DNA of 19,860 nt, from assembly GCA_023554435.1 (NCBI GenBank), contig JAMJQV010000005.1:1-19860 (forward strand), read 5' to 3'. The first letter of the stretch is position 1; every line of letters starts with the position of its first letter. The stretch is from Gemmatimonadota bacterium. Lineage in GTDB: Bacteria; Gemmatimonadota; Gemmatimonadetes; Palauibacterales; Palauibacteraceae. Below, one piece after another: positions 1-7,608 of the stretch. The position numbers and the translations under genes are program-made. The notes under the pieces were generated by a model, which worked only from the letters and a program-made list of their open reading frames with translations, did not search any database and was not told the DNA's origin.

Positions 1-1055
1 GGCGGCAGGGAGCCGCCGAACAGGTTCGCGCCCGCACCGACGACGGTACCCGTATTGATGAGCGTACCGATCGCCGTCTTCACGTGATCGCCGACCAGGC
101 AACCCAGCTTGCGGAGCCCGGTGTCGATGGGACCATCCGGACCACCGATTCGAACCGGGCCATACGTGTTCTTGAGATCGCTGTTGGTCGTCATGGCGCC
201 GAGGTTCACCCAGCGGCCCAGGTAGGAGTGCCCCAGGAATCCGTCGTGTGCCTTGTTCGCGAAGCCCAGGACCACGGATTCCTCGATCTCTCCTCTGAGC
301 CGGCAGACCGGGCCGATGCTGGAGGTCCCGATCGCGCCCCCCAGCAGCACCGTGGCGGGGCCGACGAACAGCGGACCTTCGAGCCGGCATCCGGCTCTCA
401 CCTCCACCCGGTCGGCCAGCCGCACCGGGCCGTTGCGCGCGTCGAACACGACTCCAGGCTCCACCCGCACGTCTGAGTCCAGGATCACGGCGTGAGAGCC
501 CAGCTTCCAGGTTCCCTCGGGCAGTTCGTTCACTCCGCCCCGGCTTGCCGCCTCGCTGGCCAGGTCTGCGGCGAGACGACCCGGGTTCTCGGCCACGAAG
601 CGCCACGCGGTGTCTACGTAGCCCCCGTCGATGCTCCTTGTCTCCCAGGCCGCCCCTGCAATTCCCTCGTCTGGAGTCTCGAGCCAGCCCTGCTCAGGAC
701 CGGCCGTTCCAGCAGGGAGGTAGCAGCCGACCACCTCGTCGTCGGTCGTCAGCAGGACCGGCCTGTCCCCTCGTCCTTCGAACCGGGCTTCGGCGGAAGG
801 CACGAAGCGTGACGACATCAGCAGCCGCTCCTCGTCGGCCGGCAGGGGGCCTCGCGCGATCACGTTCGGAGCGTCGCCCTCCTGGTAGGCCTCCAGCCAG
901 GGGCGGCTGAGAACGGATGTGGTCGGGCGTCCGGCGAACCGCTCGAGGCGCTCCCGGAGCAGCGAGGTGCCGAAGAGAAGCTCTGAACAGGGTCGAGTGA
1001 GCGAGAACGGGTGCCAGGTGTCGGCGACATCGTCATCGAACAGATAGAGTTTCAT
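1..1055 (-). CDS. GlmU-like sugar nucleotidyltransferase / acetyltransferase (partial, 3' end off the left edge)
   Basis: Read on the minus strand from an ATG at 1055-1053, the frame stays open for about 351 codons to the left edge, so the C-terminus is missing. The N-terminus (MKLYLFDD, then FSLTRPCSELLFG near residues 18-30) matches the alternative bacterial GlmU family (NTP_transf_4 type), whose nucleotidyltransferase half lacks the usual GxGTRM signature. The second half is a left-handed beta-helix acyltransferase region with stretches such as RWVNLGAMTTNSDLKNTYG and GDHVKTAIGTLINTGTVVG. Family knowledge suggests UDP-GlcNAc diphosphorylase plus glucosamine-1-phosphate acetyltransferase activity, supplying cell-wall and LPS precursors in the cytoplasm. 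It follows manC after a single base, so the two are probably cotranscribed and translationally coupled. The exact sugar substrate is inferred; it could act on another hexose phosphate. Confidence 0.85.
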   Translation of the reverse strand, partial: MKLYLFDDDVADTWHPFSLTRPCSELLFGTSLLRERLERFAGRPTTSVLSRPWLEAYQEGDAPNVIARGPLPADEERLLMSSRFVPSAEARFEGRGDRPVLLTTDDEVVGCYLPAGTAGPEQGWLETPDEGIAGAAWETRSIDGGYVDTAWRFVAENPGRLAADLASEAASRGGVNELPEGTWKLGSHAVILDSDVRVEPGVVFDARNGPVRLADRVEVRAGCRLEGPLFVGPATVLLGGAIGTSSIGPVCRLRGEIEESVVLGFANKAHDGFLGHSYLGRWVNLGAMTTNSDLKNTYGPVRIGGPDGPIDTGLRKLGCLVGDHVKTAIGTLINTGTVVGAGANLFGGSLP

Positions 1056-1056
1056 C

Positions 1057-2094
1057 TCACTCGTCTCCTGAGCGAAGGCGACTCACCAGCTTCTTGAGGT
1101 CCGGTGCCGACGAGCGCCGGGTGACCATGGTTACGTTGCCTGATCGCACGACGACCAGGTCATCGACATCGAACAGCACCACCTCGCCCTCCTCGGCCCA
1201 GACCACGTTGCGCGTCGCGTCGACAGCCGTCGCCGAGCCCACCAGCACGTTCCCCTGGCTGTCCGTCGGCCGAGTGCGGGCAATGGCGTTCCACGAGCCC
1301 ACATCGTCCCACGCGAAACTGGCAAGCGCCACTTCGACCACCGGAGAACGCTCCATCACGGCCACATCGATGCTGATGGCCTCGACGGCCGAGAAGAACG
1401 ACTCGACTCCATCGCTCTCGAGAAGAGGCAACGCACGGGAAATCTCCGGCGCAACGTCGCGGATGGCTTCCAGCAGGTCAGCGGCCCGCCAGACGAAGAT
1501 GCCGCTGTTCCAGAGAAAGCCACCAGAGGCCAGGTATTCCTCCGCCGTCTCCCGGTCCGGCTTCTCGACGAATCGTCGGGCGCGCCACGTCCGATCCCCC
1601 GTACCCTCCCCGACCTCGATGTAGCCGTAGCCCGTCTCGGGTCGGTCCGGTTCGACTCCCAAGCACACGAGAGATCCGCGATTGGCCGCAGACACGGCCC
1701 GGTCGATGGTCTCGACCAGTTCCGGGAGGGGGTGGATCACGTGATCGGCATGAAGCGAGATCATGATGGCCCCCGGGCTCGATTTCTCGATCTCGTACGC
1801 CGCCCACGCAAGCGCGGGACCGGTGCTTCTTGCCGCTGGCTCGACGAGAAACCGAGTCCTCGTCAGACCCGGGGCAGATTCACAGAGAGAAGAGATGAGC
1901 GGCTCGCTGGCGATGACCCGGACGCGCTCCGGCCCCACGAGAGACTCGGCGCGCTCCAGAGTATCCTGGATGAGAGGTCGCGGGCTTCCGAGCGCGAGCA
2001 GCTGTTTGGGCCGCTCCGGTCGAGAGGCGGGCCAGAAACGACTTCCTTCTCCGCCCGCGAGGACGACGGCGTAGCAATCCGCGGTTGACTTCAT
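1057..2094 (-). CDS. manC: Mannose-1-phosphate guanylyltransferase
   Basis: The protein (345 aa from the ATG at 2094) makes GDP-mannose from mannose-1-phosphate and GTP in the cytoplasm, feeding polysaccharide and glycoconjugate synthesis. The nucleotide-binding signature VVLAGGEGSRFWPASRPERPKQLL is complete close to the N-terminus (shown here as key residues GGxGxRFWPxSRxxxPKQ), followed by HADHVI, the FVEKP metal/sugar motif and NSGIFVWRA. It is the short single-domain form, without the C-terminal phosphomannose isomerase domain seen in long ManC/AlgA proteins. A TTG at 2103 is an alternative start; neither has a good Shine-Dalgarno, so the start is uncertain. The next gene, a GlmU-like enzyme, begins one base after the stop. 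The promoter should lie in the 2095-2239 divergent gap; AAGGTA at 2167-2172 (TACCTT on the minus strand) is a possible -10. Confidence 0.92.
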   Translation of the reverse strand: MKSTADCYAVVLAGGEGSRFWPASRPERPKQLLALGSPRPLIQDTLERAESLVGPERVRVIASEPLISSLCESAPGLTRTRFLVEPAARSTGPALAWAAYEIEKSSPGAIMISLHADHVIHPLPELVETIDRAVSAANRGSLVCLGVEPDRPETGYGYIEVGEGTGDRTWRARRFVEKPDRETAEEYLASGGFLWNSGIFVWRAADLLEAIRDVAPEISRALPLLESDGVESFFSAVEAISIDVAVMERSPVVEVALASFAWDDVGSWNAIARTRPTDSQGNVLVGSATAVDATRNVVWAEEGEVVLFDVDDLVVVRSGNVTMVTRRSSAPDLKKLVSRLRSGDE

Positions 2095-2201
2095 ATCGAT
2101 CAAGGGGCAGCAGGGGCTCGAATCGGGAACAGGGCTCGCTGACGCGAGTAACTGGCCATGCAGAGCAAGGTACTGGACCTCGCGCCGGGGAGAAACTCTG
2201 C

Positions 2202-2207
2202 TATCTT
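2202..2207 (+). promoter_or_regulatory. Possible -10 element (TATCTT) for the lipoprotein-serS operon
   Basis: TATCTT lies 32 bases before the TTG start of the lipoprotein, in the only gap between divergent manC and this operon. No convincing -35 is seen at 16-18 bases upstream. It resembles CTAnCTT-type elements upstream of murA. The same gap also holds a small hairpin, CTCGC-TGAC-GCGAG at 2135-2148, inside the likely manC leader; its role is unknown. Confidence 0.35.
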
Positions 2208-2239
2208 TCCGCCGACGAGTACTTGAGAGGAGCTATCCG

Positions 2240-2800
2240 TTGTCAGTGATTCGATATATTCCGGTCGTCAGCCTGGTCGCGATTCTCGGCCTGTCCGGGT
2301 GCGGCGAAGGCACCGAGCCGATTCTGATACCAATTCCCGACGAGACCCGCGAAGCCACGGTGGTGGACGTCAGCACGGGGTCGGTCGCCGATCCGTCCGC
2401 GTTTGATGTGATCACCGGCGAAGCCGTCCGAACGGACCAGTTCTCGGGCTGGGACTTCGTGTTCCAGATCACCGAGGAAGGCGGCGCGGTCTGGTGGCCG
2501 CGCAGTTCGATCATCGAGCAGAACGAGGACTCCGGGCTGATTCTCAGTTCCCTCGATTTCGATGCGCTGGTCGAGGCGCCGGAATCCGGCTACGTGCTGC
2601 TCGAATCGGTGCCGGTGGCCGTCGGAGACGTATTCGCCGCACGCAGCCGTCGCGACCCTGCGTTCGGGAACGTCCGGTGTCGGCACTTCGCGAAACTCGA
2701 GATCCTGGAGATCGACGCTGACGAAGGCACGATCTCGTTTCAGCATCTCGTGAATCCGAACTGCGAGAAGCGGAAGCTGGTCCCGGGAGCCGAGGAGTAG
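2240..2800 (+). CDS. Putative lipoprotein of unknown function
   Basis: A 186-aa protein starting at TTG (2240), chosen because AGGAG at 2228-2232 sits seven bases upstream. Residues 1-20 form a short hydrophobic signal ending in a lipobox LSGC, with the lipidated Cys at position 21, so the mature protein should be membrane anchored outside the cytoplasm. The rest is soluble and acidic, with two Cys (in VRCRHF and NPNCEK) that could form a disulfide. The segments SGWDFVFQI and RHFAKLEILEI loosely recall HmuY-type heme-binding lipoproteins, but this is a weak impression, not an assignment. The TAG stop directly abuts the GTG start of serS, so the two genes are coupled although no functional link is evident. 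Confidence 0.8.
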   Translation: MSVIRYIPVVSLVAILGLSGCGEGTEPILIPIPDETREATVVDVSTGSVADPSAFDVITGEAVRTDQFSGWDFVFQITEEGGAVWWPRSSIIEQNEDSGLILSSLDFDALVEAPESGYVLLESVPVAVGDVFAARSRRDPAFGNVRCRHFAKLEILEIDADEGTISFQHLVNPNCEKRKLVPGAEE

Positions 2801-4081
2801 GTGCTCGATCTGCGGGCGTTTCGCACGGGGGCGGACGAGGCGCGGGACCGGCTGGCGCGTCGCGATGACCCGGCCGTCCTCGAGGCCCTCGATCGAGCGC
2901 TGGCTCTCGACGCTCGTCGCAGGGAAGTGATCTCGGAGGTAGAGGTCCTGAAGGCCCGCCGCAATGACGTGTCGCGCGAAATCGGAGAGCGGAAGCGGGA
3001 AGGTGCGGATGCGGGGGACCTGATCGCGGGCATGCAGCGGGTCGCCGACCAGATCCGCGACCTGGACGCGGACCTCCAGCAGGTGGAGGATGCGCTGGGG
3101 TCGGAGCTGCTGTCCATCCCCAACGTACCCGATGACAGGGTGCCTCCAGGCGGGGAGGGCGACTTCGAGATCGTCCGCGAATGGGGAGCGGCACCGGAGC
3201 TGGCCTGCGATGCCCGGCCGCATTGGGAGATCGGTGCCGACCTCGGCATCCTCGACCTGGAGCGTGGGGCCAGAATCGCAGGCTCCGGCTTTCCCTTGCT
3301 CCTGGGAGCGGGAGCTCGACTCAGTCGGGGACTCATCGACTTCATGCTCGACCTGCATACGCAGGAGCATGGCTACACTGAAGTCGCTCCCCCCTTCCTC
3401 GTGAACCGGGATTGCCTGGTCGGTACCGGGCAGCTTCCGAAGTTCGAGGACGATCAATATCGGACGGACCCGGACGACCTGTTCCTTATCCCTACGGCGG
3501 AAGTTCCGGTGACCAATCTGCACAGGGGCGAGATCCTCGACGGGCGGGAACTGCCAAAGGCATATGTCGCTTACACACCCTGTTTCCGGCGGGAGGCCGG
3601 TGCGGCGGGCCGGGATACGCGTGGTTTGCTCAGGGTGCACCAGTTTGACAAGGTCGAGCTCGTACGCTTCACCAGGCCCGAGGACTCAGTCGACGAGCTG
3701 GAGCGCCTGACGCGTCACGCCGAGACGGTTCTGGAGAAGCTGAATCTGCCGTATCGCCGCATCCTGCTGCCGGCCGGAGACCTCGGTTTCTCCAACGCGA
3801 TCACGTATGATCTGGAAGTATGGTCGGCGGGGGTGGAGAAGTGGTTGGAAGTGTCCAGCTGCTCTTCCTATACCGACTTCCAGGCCCGGCGGGCTGATAT
3901 TCGCTACCGGCCCGACGGCAAGGGAAAACCGGCGCATCTCCACACGCTGAACGGGTCCGCGGTAGCGCTGGCTCGCACGTTGGTCGCGCTGCTGGAAAAC
4001 AACCTGCAAGGGGATGGTAGCGTGCTCGTGCCCGAGGCCCTTCACGATTACGTACGACAGGAGCGGCTGACGATCTCGTGA
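2801..4081 (+). CDS. serS: Seryl-tRNA synthetase
   Basis: A 426-aa class II synthetase that charges tRNA-Ser with serine in the cytoplasm. Residues 1-100 form the N-terminal tRNA-binding coiled coil, rich in charged heptads. Motif 1 is around 160-187, ending in FMLDLH; the serine-site TAEVP is at 232-236; motif 2 is CFRREAGAAGRDTRG at 261-275 followed by HQFDKVE; the SSCSSYTDFQARR segment and motif 3 (NGSAVALARTLVALLE) are near the C-terminus. The length is normal for the family. Motif 1 reads GSGFP where many SerRS have GSRF; I associate GSGFP with Bacteroidota-type SerRS. The GTG start follows the lipoprotein TAG without a gap, and the stop overlaps the next gene in GTGA. Confidence 0.97.
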   Translation: MLDLRAFRTGADEARDRLARRDDPAVLEALDRALALDARRREVISEVEVLKARRNDVSREIGERKREGADAGDLIAGMQRVADQIRDLDADLQQVEDALGSELLSIPNVPDDRVPPGGEGDFEIVREWGAAPELACDARPHWEIGADLGILDLERGARIAGSGFPLLLGAGARLSRGLIDFMLDLHTQEHGYTEVAPPFLVNRDCLVGTGQLPKFEDDQYRTDPDDLFLIPTAEVPVTNLHRGEILDGRELPKAYVAYTPCFRREAGAAGRDTRGLLRVHQFDKVELVRFTRPEDSVDELERLTRHAETVLEKLNLPYRRILLPAGDLGFSNAITYDLEVWSAGVEKWLEVSSCSSYTDFQARRADIRYRPDGKGKPAHLHTLNGSAVALARTLVALLENNLQGDGSVLVPEALHDYVRQERLTIS

Positions 4082-5262
4082 TCCGGCGATTGGTACCGAT
4101 CGGCATCGTCGCCGCATTCTCAGCGGTCCTCGTCTCATATTTGGCCTATACCTGGCAGCTATCCCAGGAGATGCGCGCCAACGCGGCCGTATTCAGCCGC
4201 ATCTACTTCCAGGTGGTTCAGGCCGTCACCTCAGCCGAGGGAATGACGGCCGAGGGGGAGCTCAATCTGATCCTGCAACTCCGGGATCTGGGCATTCCCG
4301 TCGTTCAGACCGACCTGGAGGGAAGCCCGACACTGGTCAGCAACCTCCCCTTCGAGGCTCGACTCGATGACCCGGCTGGAGTGGAGCGCGTGCGCCGGTA
4401 TGTCCAGCGCCTGGACGAGGCGAACCCGCCCCTGGTAGACGCGGAGCGGAACTTTGTCGTGCACTTCGGTGATCCGCTGTACCTGCAGCGATTGAGGTGG
4501 ATCCCGTGGTTGCAGGCGATCCTGCTTCTGGGCGTGGTCGGCACTGGTGTCTGGATGATCCGTACCTCCTCGAGGAGCGAGCGGGAACGGATATGGACCG
4601 CAATGGCTCGTGAGTCTGCACACCAGATGGGTACACCGCTCAGCTCTCTGGTCGGCTGGCTCGAATTGCTCGATGCGACCGCCGGACCGGAGGGTATCCG
4701 CCCCGACGGGATCGATGTGCTGGCCGAGATGGAAGACGACGTCCGGCGTCTCGAGAAGGTGTCGCGGAGATTCGAGCTCATCGGGCGCCGACCGGCTCTA
4801 AGACCCGTGTCGCTTCACGAGGTGGTCGGGCGGGTCAGCCGATACTTCAGGTCGCGAATGCCGTCGATGCGCTCGCAGGTGAGGCTGGAGGTGGAGATCC
4901 CCGAGGATGCTCCGCTGGTGCTCGGCAACGAGACACTTCTCGAGTGGGCATTCGAGAACCTGTTCAAGAACTCACTGGACTCTCTGGCGGGCCGGGATGG
5001 GTCCATCCGGGTGACCTGGCTCGGCTCGGACGGGGAGATGGCCAGACTCCGGTTCTCCGACGATGGCCCCGGGGTCGATCCTGGCCTGGGCAATCGCGTG
5101 TTCGATGTAGGGGTGACGACGAAACAGGGAGGTTGGGGCGTCGGCCTGTCCCTGGTACGACGGATCTTCGTCCAGGCCCACAAGGGATCGGTGGCGCTCG
5201 AACCGACTGAGACGGGCGCCAGTTTCGCGATCACGTTGCCACTGGCGGATTCGGGCGCATGA
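4078..5262 (+). CDS. Membrane sensor histidine kinase (orphan)
   Basis: A 394-aa two-component sensor kinase. A first membrane helix spans about residues 5-24, a roughly 115-residue extracytoplasmic sensor region follows, and a second helix lies at about 142-161. The phospho-acceptor box is ARESAHQMGTPLSSL with His182; it has HQMGTP instead of the common HExxxP form, a version I associate with Bacteroidota kinases. The ATPase domain has an N box (ENLFKNSLDSL, Asn298), G1 DDGPG (328-332) and G2 GGWGVGLSL (351-359). No response regulator lies in the window, so its partner is elsewhere and the signal is unknown. The GTG start is in a GTGA overlap with serS and the stop is in an ATGA overlap with uvrD, so the three are translationally coupled. 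Confidence 0.92.
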   Translation: MIRRLVPIGIVAAFSAVLVSYLAYTWQLSQEMRANAAVFSRIYFQVVQAVTSAEGMTAEGELNLILQLRDLGIPVVQTDLEGSPTLVSNLPFEARLDDPAGVERVRRYVQRLDEANPPLVDAERNFVVHFGDPLYLQRLRWIPWLQAILLLGVVGTGVWMIRTSSRSERERIWTAMARESAHQMGTPLSSLVGWLELLDATAGPEGIRPDGIDVLAEMEDDVRRLEKVSRRFELIGRRPALRPVSLHEVVGRVSRYFRSRMPSMRSQVRLEVEIPEDAPLVLGNETLLEWAFENLFKNSLDSLAGRDGSIRVTWLGSDGEMARLRFSDDGPGVDPGLGNRVFDVGVTTKQGGWGVGLSLVRRIFVQAHKGSVALEPTETGASFAITLPLADSGA

Positions 5263-7586
5263 GCGGTCCGGCGCTCAATCCCGAGCAGCGACACGCAGTG
5301 GAGTACGGGGATGGGCCCCTGCTGGTCCTCGCCGGCGCCGGCTCCGGGAAGACGCGTGTCCTGACGGCTCGTGTGTCGCGTCTGATCAAGGAGGACGGCG
5401 AGCGGCCCGAGCGAATCCTGGCCGTCACATTCACGAACAAAGCCGCGGGCGTGATGCGCGATCGGATCGCGGATCTACTGGGTGAGGAACCCAGGGGACT
5501 CTGGGTTGGGACCTTCCATTCGATCGCCGCCCGCCTGCTGCGGCGTGAGGGCGACCGGCTGAAACGGGGCGCGAACTTCACGATCTACGCGGAAGACGAC
5601 TCGCTGAGAGCGATCAAGCGCGCCATGGAGGAGGCGGATCTCGATACGCAGCGCTGGTCACCCAACCTGATCCGTGGCCGCATCTCGGACGCCAAGAATG
5701 CCCTGGTGTCGGCGGACGAATACGCCGCGTCGGCCTTCGACCTGGCTGCCAAGGCCACGGCGAGGGTGTATCCGGCCTATGAGCGCATCCTGGCCCGGTC
5801 GAACGCCTACGACTTCGACGACCTCCTGGCCAACGCCGCCCGCCTGCTCGAGGGCGTGGAGGAGGTAGGTGAGCGCTACGCGTCGAGGTTCCGGCACGTC
5901 CTGGTGGACGAGTATCAGGACACGAACCACGCACAGTATCGCATCGTGAAGCGACTGGCCTCCGGGCACGGCAACATCTGCGTCGTTGGAGACGATGATC
6001 AGTCGATTTACGGCTGGCGAGGGGCTGACATCAGGAACATCCTCGACTTCGAACGTGACTTCCCCGGAGCGGAGGTCGTGCGGCTGGAGGAGAACTATCG
6101 CTCCACCCCCTCGATTCTCGCGGTCGCCAACGAGGTGATCTCGAACAACCGGGATCGGAAGGAGAAACGTCTCCGTACGCGCAAGCCGTCCGGCGAGCCC
6201 GTCCAGGTCAACCGGGTGGCCGATGAGAGGGCCGAAGCGCAGTGGGTCGTGGGAGAGATACAGTCCAGTGCGTCGGGCAGGAATTTCGAGGACCACGTCG
6301 TACTCTACCGGACGAACGCTCAGTCGCGACCGTTCGAAGAGGCGTTGCGGAGGGCCCGAATTCCGTATCGGATCGTTGGAGGCGTTCGCTTCTACGAACG
6401 CCGGGAGATCAAGGACGTACTGTCCTACCTGCAACTGGCAGTCAATCCGGCGGATGAGGCGGCGTTCGCCCGGGCCGTGTCCTGGCCTCGCAGAGGCGTG
6501 GGAGGCGTGACCCTCGACAAGCTACGGGAGGCGGCTGCGGCCCGATCCCTCACCCTCCTGGCTGCGGCCGAGCTGGCCAAGAGCCTCGACGGGCTTCCGC
6601 CGGGCGGCGCCAGGTCCCTGGAGGACTTCGCGGCGGGGATCAGTGCGCTCGCCGAACTCGCGCGTGAGGCGACCGCGGAGGAAGTGATTCGCGAGTGCAT
6701 CCGGAGCTTCGGGATGGTCGCGGCTCTGGAGACGGAGGAGGACGGGGCCGATCGCATCGCGAACGTGACGGAACTCCTGGCCGCTGCTGCTGCGTTTGAC
6801 CCGGCTGAGGTCGAAGATGCGCTTCCGGACTCGACGGATCTCGAGTTGTACCTGCAGTCGGCGGCGCTGCACGCCGACATTGACGACTATGACGACCGGG
6901 CCTCCGGCGTCACGCTCATGACGCTGCACAACGCCAAGGGGCTGGAGTTTCCCGTCGTCTTCCTGGTGGGAATGGAGGACGGGCTGTTTCCGCTCGCCCG
7001 CGCGATGGAGAGTCGCGAGGAGCTGGAGGAGGAACGCCGGTTGTTCTACGTAGGAGTGACGCGGGCTGAAGATCGCCTCTTCATCACGCATGCCGATCGC
7101 CGCTGGCGATACGGGAGCGAGATGAGGGCGGACCCGTCTTCGTTCTTGCAGGAGCTTCCGGAAGGCCCCGTGCAGTACCGGTCCGTGAGCCCCCGCGGAG
7201 GTGGCTTTGCCTCGCGACGCCATGCCACGAAGAAGAGGACGTCGGAGTCGCGGGCCAAGCTGGGAGAGGGGGCGTTCGGTGACCCGAGTCGTTCGGTGGC
7301 CGGTGGCCAAGGCTGGGCTGGGGACTCGGGCGCAGCGTTCAACTGGCACCGGGGCGGCAAACGGACGTCCCAGGCCGAGACGGAGGGCTCGCTCCGCTAC
7401 GATTTCTCGGACTCGCAAGAGGAGCTTCGACTCGAGGCCGGGGCAAGGATCGTACACCCCAGGTTCGGCGACGGGCAGATTCTCTCGATTTCGGGCCAGG
7501 GCCGGCTGACCCGTGCGGAGATCGAGTTCGCCGACGGTGCCCGGCGCAAAGTAATGGTCGCGCATGCGGGACTCCGCCCGGCGTGA
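5259..7586 (+). CDS. uvrD: UvrD/PcrA-type superfamily 1A DNA helicase
   Basis: A 775-aa 3'-5' DNA helicase of the UvrD/PcrA/Rep group, acting in nucleotide excision repair, mismatch repair and clearing of replication or transcription conflicts. Visible motifs: Q-motif LNPEQRHAV at 6-14, Walker A GAGSGKT at 26-32, motif Ia TFTNKAA, Walker B DEYQD at 217-221, motif III DDQSIYGWRGA at 246-256, motif IV LEENYRST, motif V TLHNAKGLE and motif VI YVGVTRAEDRL. A low-complexity Gly/Ser/Arg linker of roughly 80 residues leads to a C-terminal Tudor-like domain (GARIVHPRFGDGQILSI, about residues 727-773), which in PcrA/UvrD contacts RNA polymerase. The ATG start overlaps the kinase stop. The pcrA and uvrD names cannot be separated by sequence reading alone. 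Confidence 0.95.
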   Translation: MSGPALNPEQRHAVEYGDGPLLVLAGAGSGKTRVLTARVSRLIKEDGERPERILAVTFTNKAAGVMRDRIADLLGEEPRGLWVGTFHSIAARLLRREGDRLKRGANFTIYAEDDSLRAIKRAMEEADLDTQRWSPNLIRGRISDAKNALVSADEYAASAFDLAAKATARVYPAYERILARSNAYDFDDLLANAARLLEGVEEVGERYASRFRHVLVDEYQDTNHAQYRIVKRLASGHGNICVVGDDDQSIYGWRGADIRNILDFERDFPGAEVVRLEENYRSTPSILAVANEVISNNRDRKEKRLRTRKPSGEPVQVNRVADERAEAQWVVGEIQSSASGRNFEDHVVLYRTNAQSRPFEEALRRARIPYRIVGGVRFYERREIKDVLSYLQLAVNPADEAAFARAVSWPRRGVGGVTLDKLREAAAARSLTLLAAAELAKSLDGLPPGGARSLEDFAAGISALAELAREATAEEVIRECIRSFGMVAALETEEDGADRIANVTELLAAAAAFDPAEVEDALPDSTDLELYLQSAALHADIDDYDDRASGVTLMTLHNAKGLEFPVVFLVGMEDGLFPLARAMESREELEEERRLFYVGVTRAEDRLFITHADRRWRYGSEMRADPSSFLQELPEGPVQYRSVSPRGGGFASRRHATKKRTSESRAKLGEGAFGDPSRSVAGGQGWAGDSGAAFNWHRGGKRTSQAETEGSLRYDFSDSQEELRLEAGARIVHPRFGDGQILSISGQGRLTRAEIEFADGARRKVMVAHAGLRPA

Positions 7587-7598
7587 CCTCATCTCGCC

Positions 7599-7604
7599 AG
7601 GAGG
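7599..7604 (+). promoter_or_regulatory. Ribosome binding site AGGAGG deciding the amidohydrolase start
   Basis: A full AGGAGG lies four bases before the GTG at 7609. It argues against the longer in-frame ATG at 7564, which sits inside uvrD and would put 15 extra residues in front of the signal peptide. Confidence 0.75.
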
Positions 7605-7608
7605 AATC

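Noticed and set aside
2243..3640. 465-codon open frame on the minus strand opposite the lipoprotein and serS
   Set aside because: It lies wholly antisense to convincing genes, its translation has no recognisable domain, and long antisense frames are expected at this GC content.
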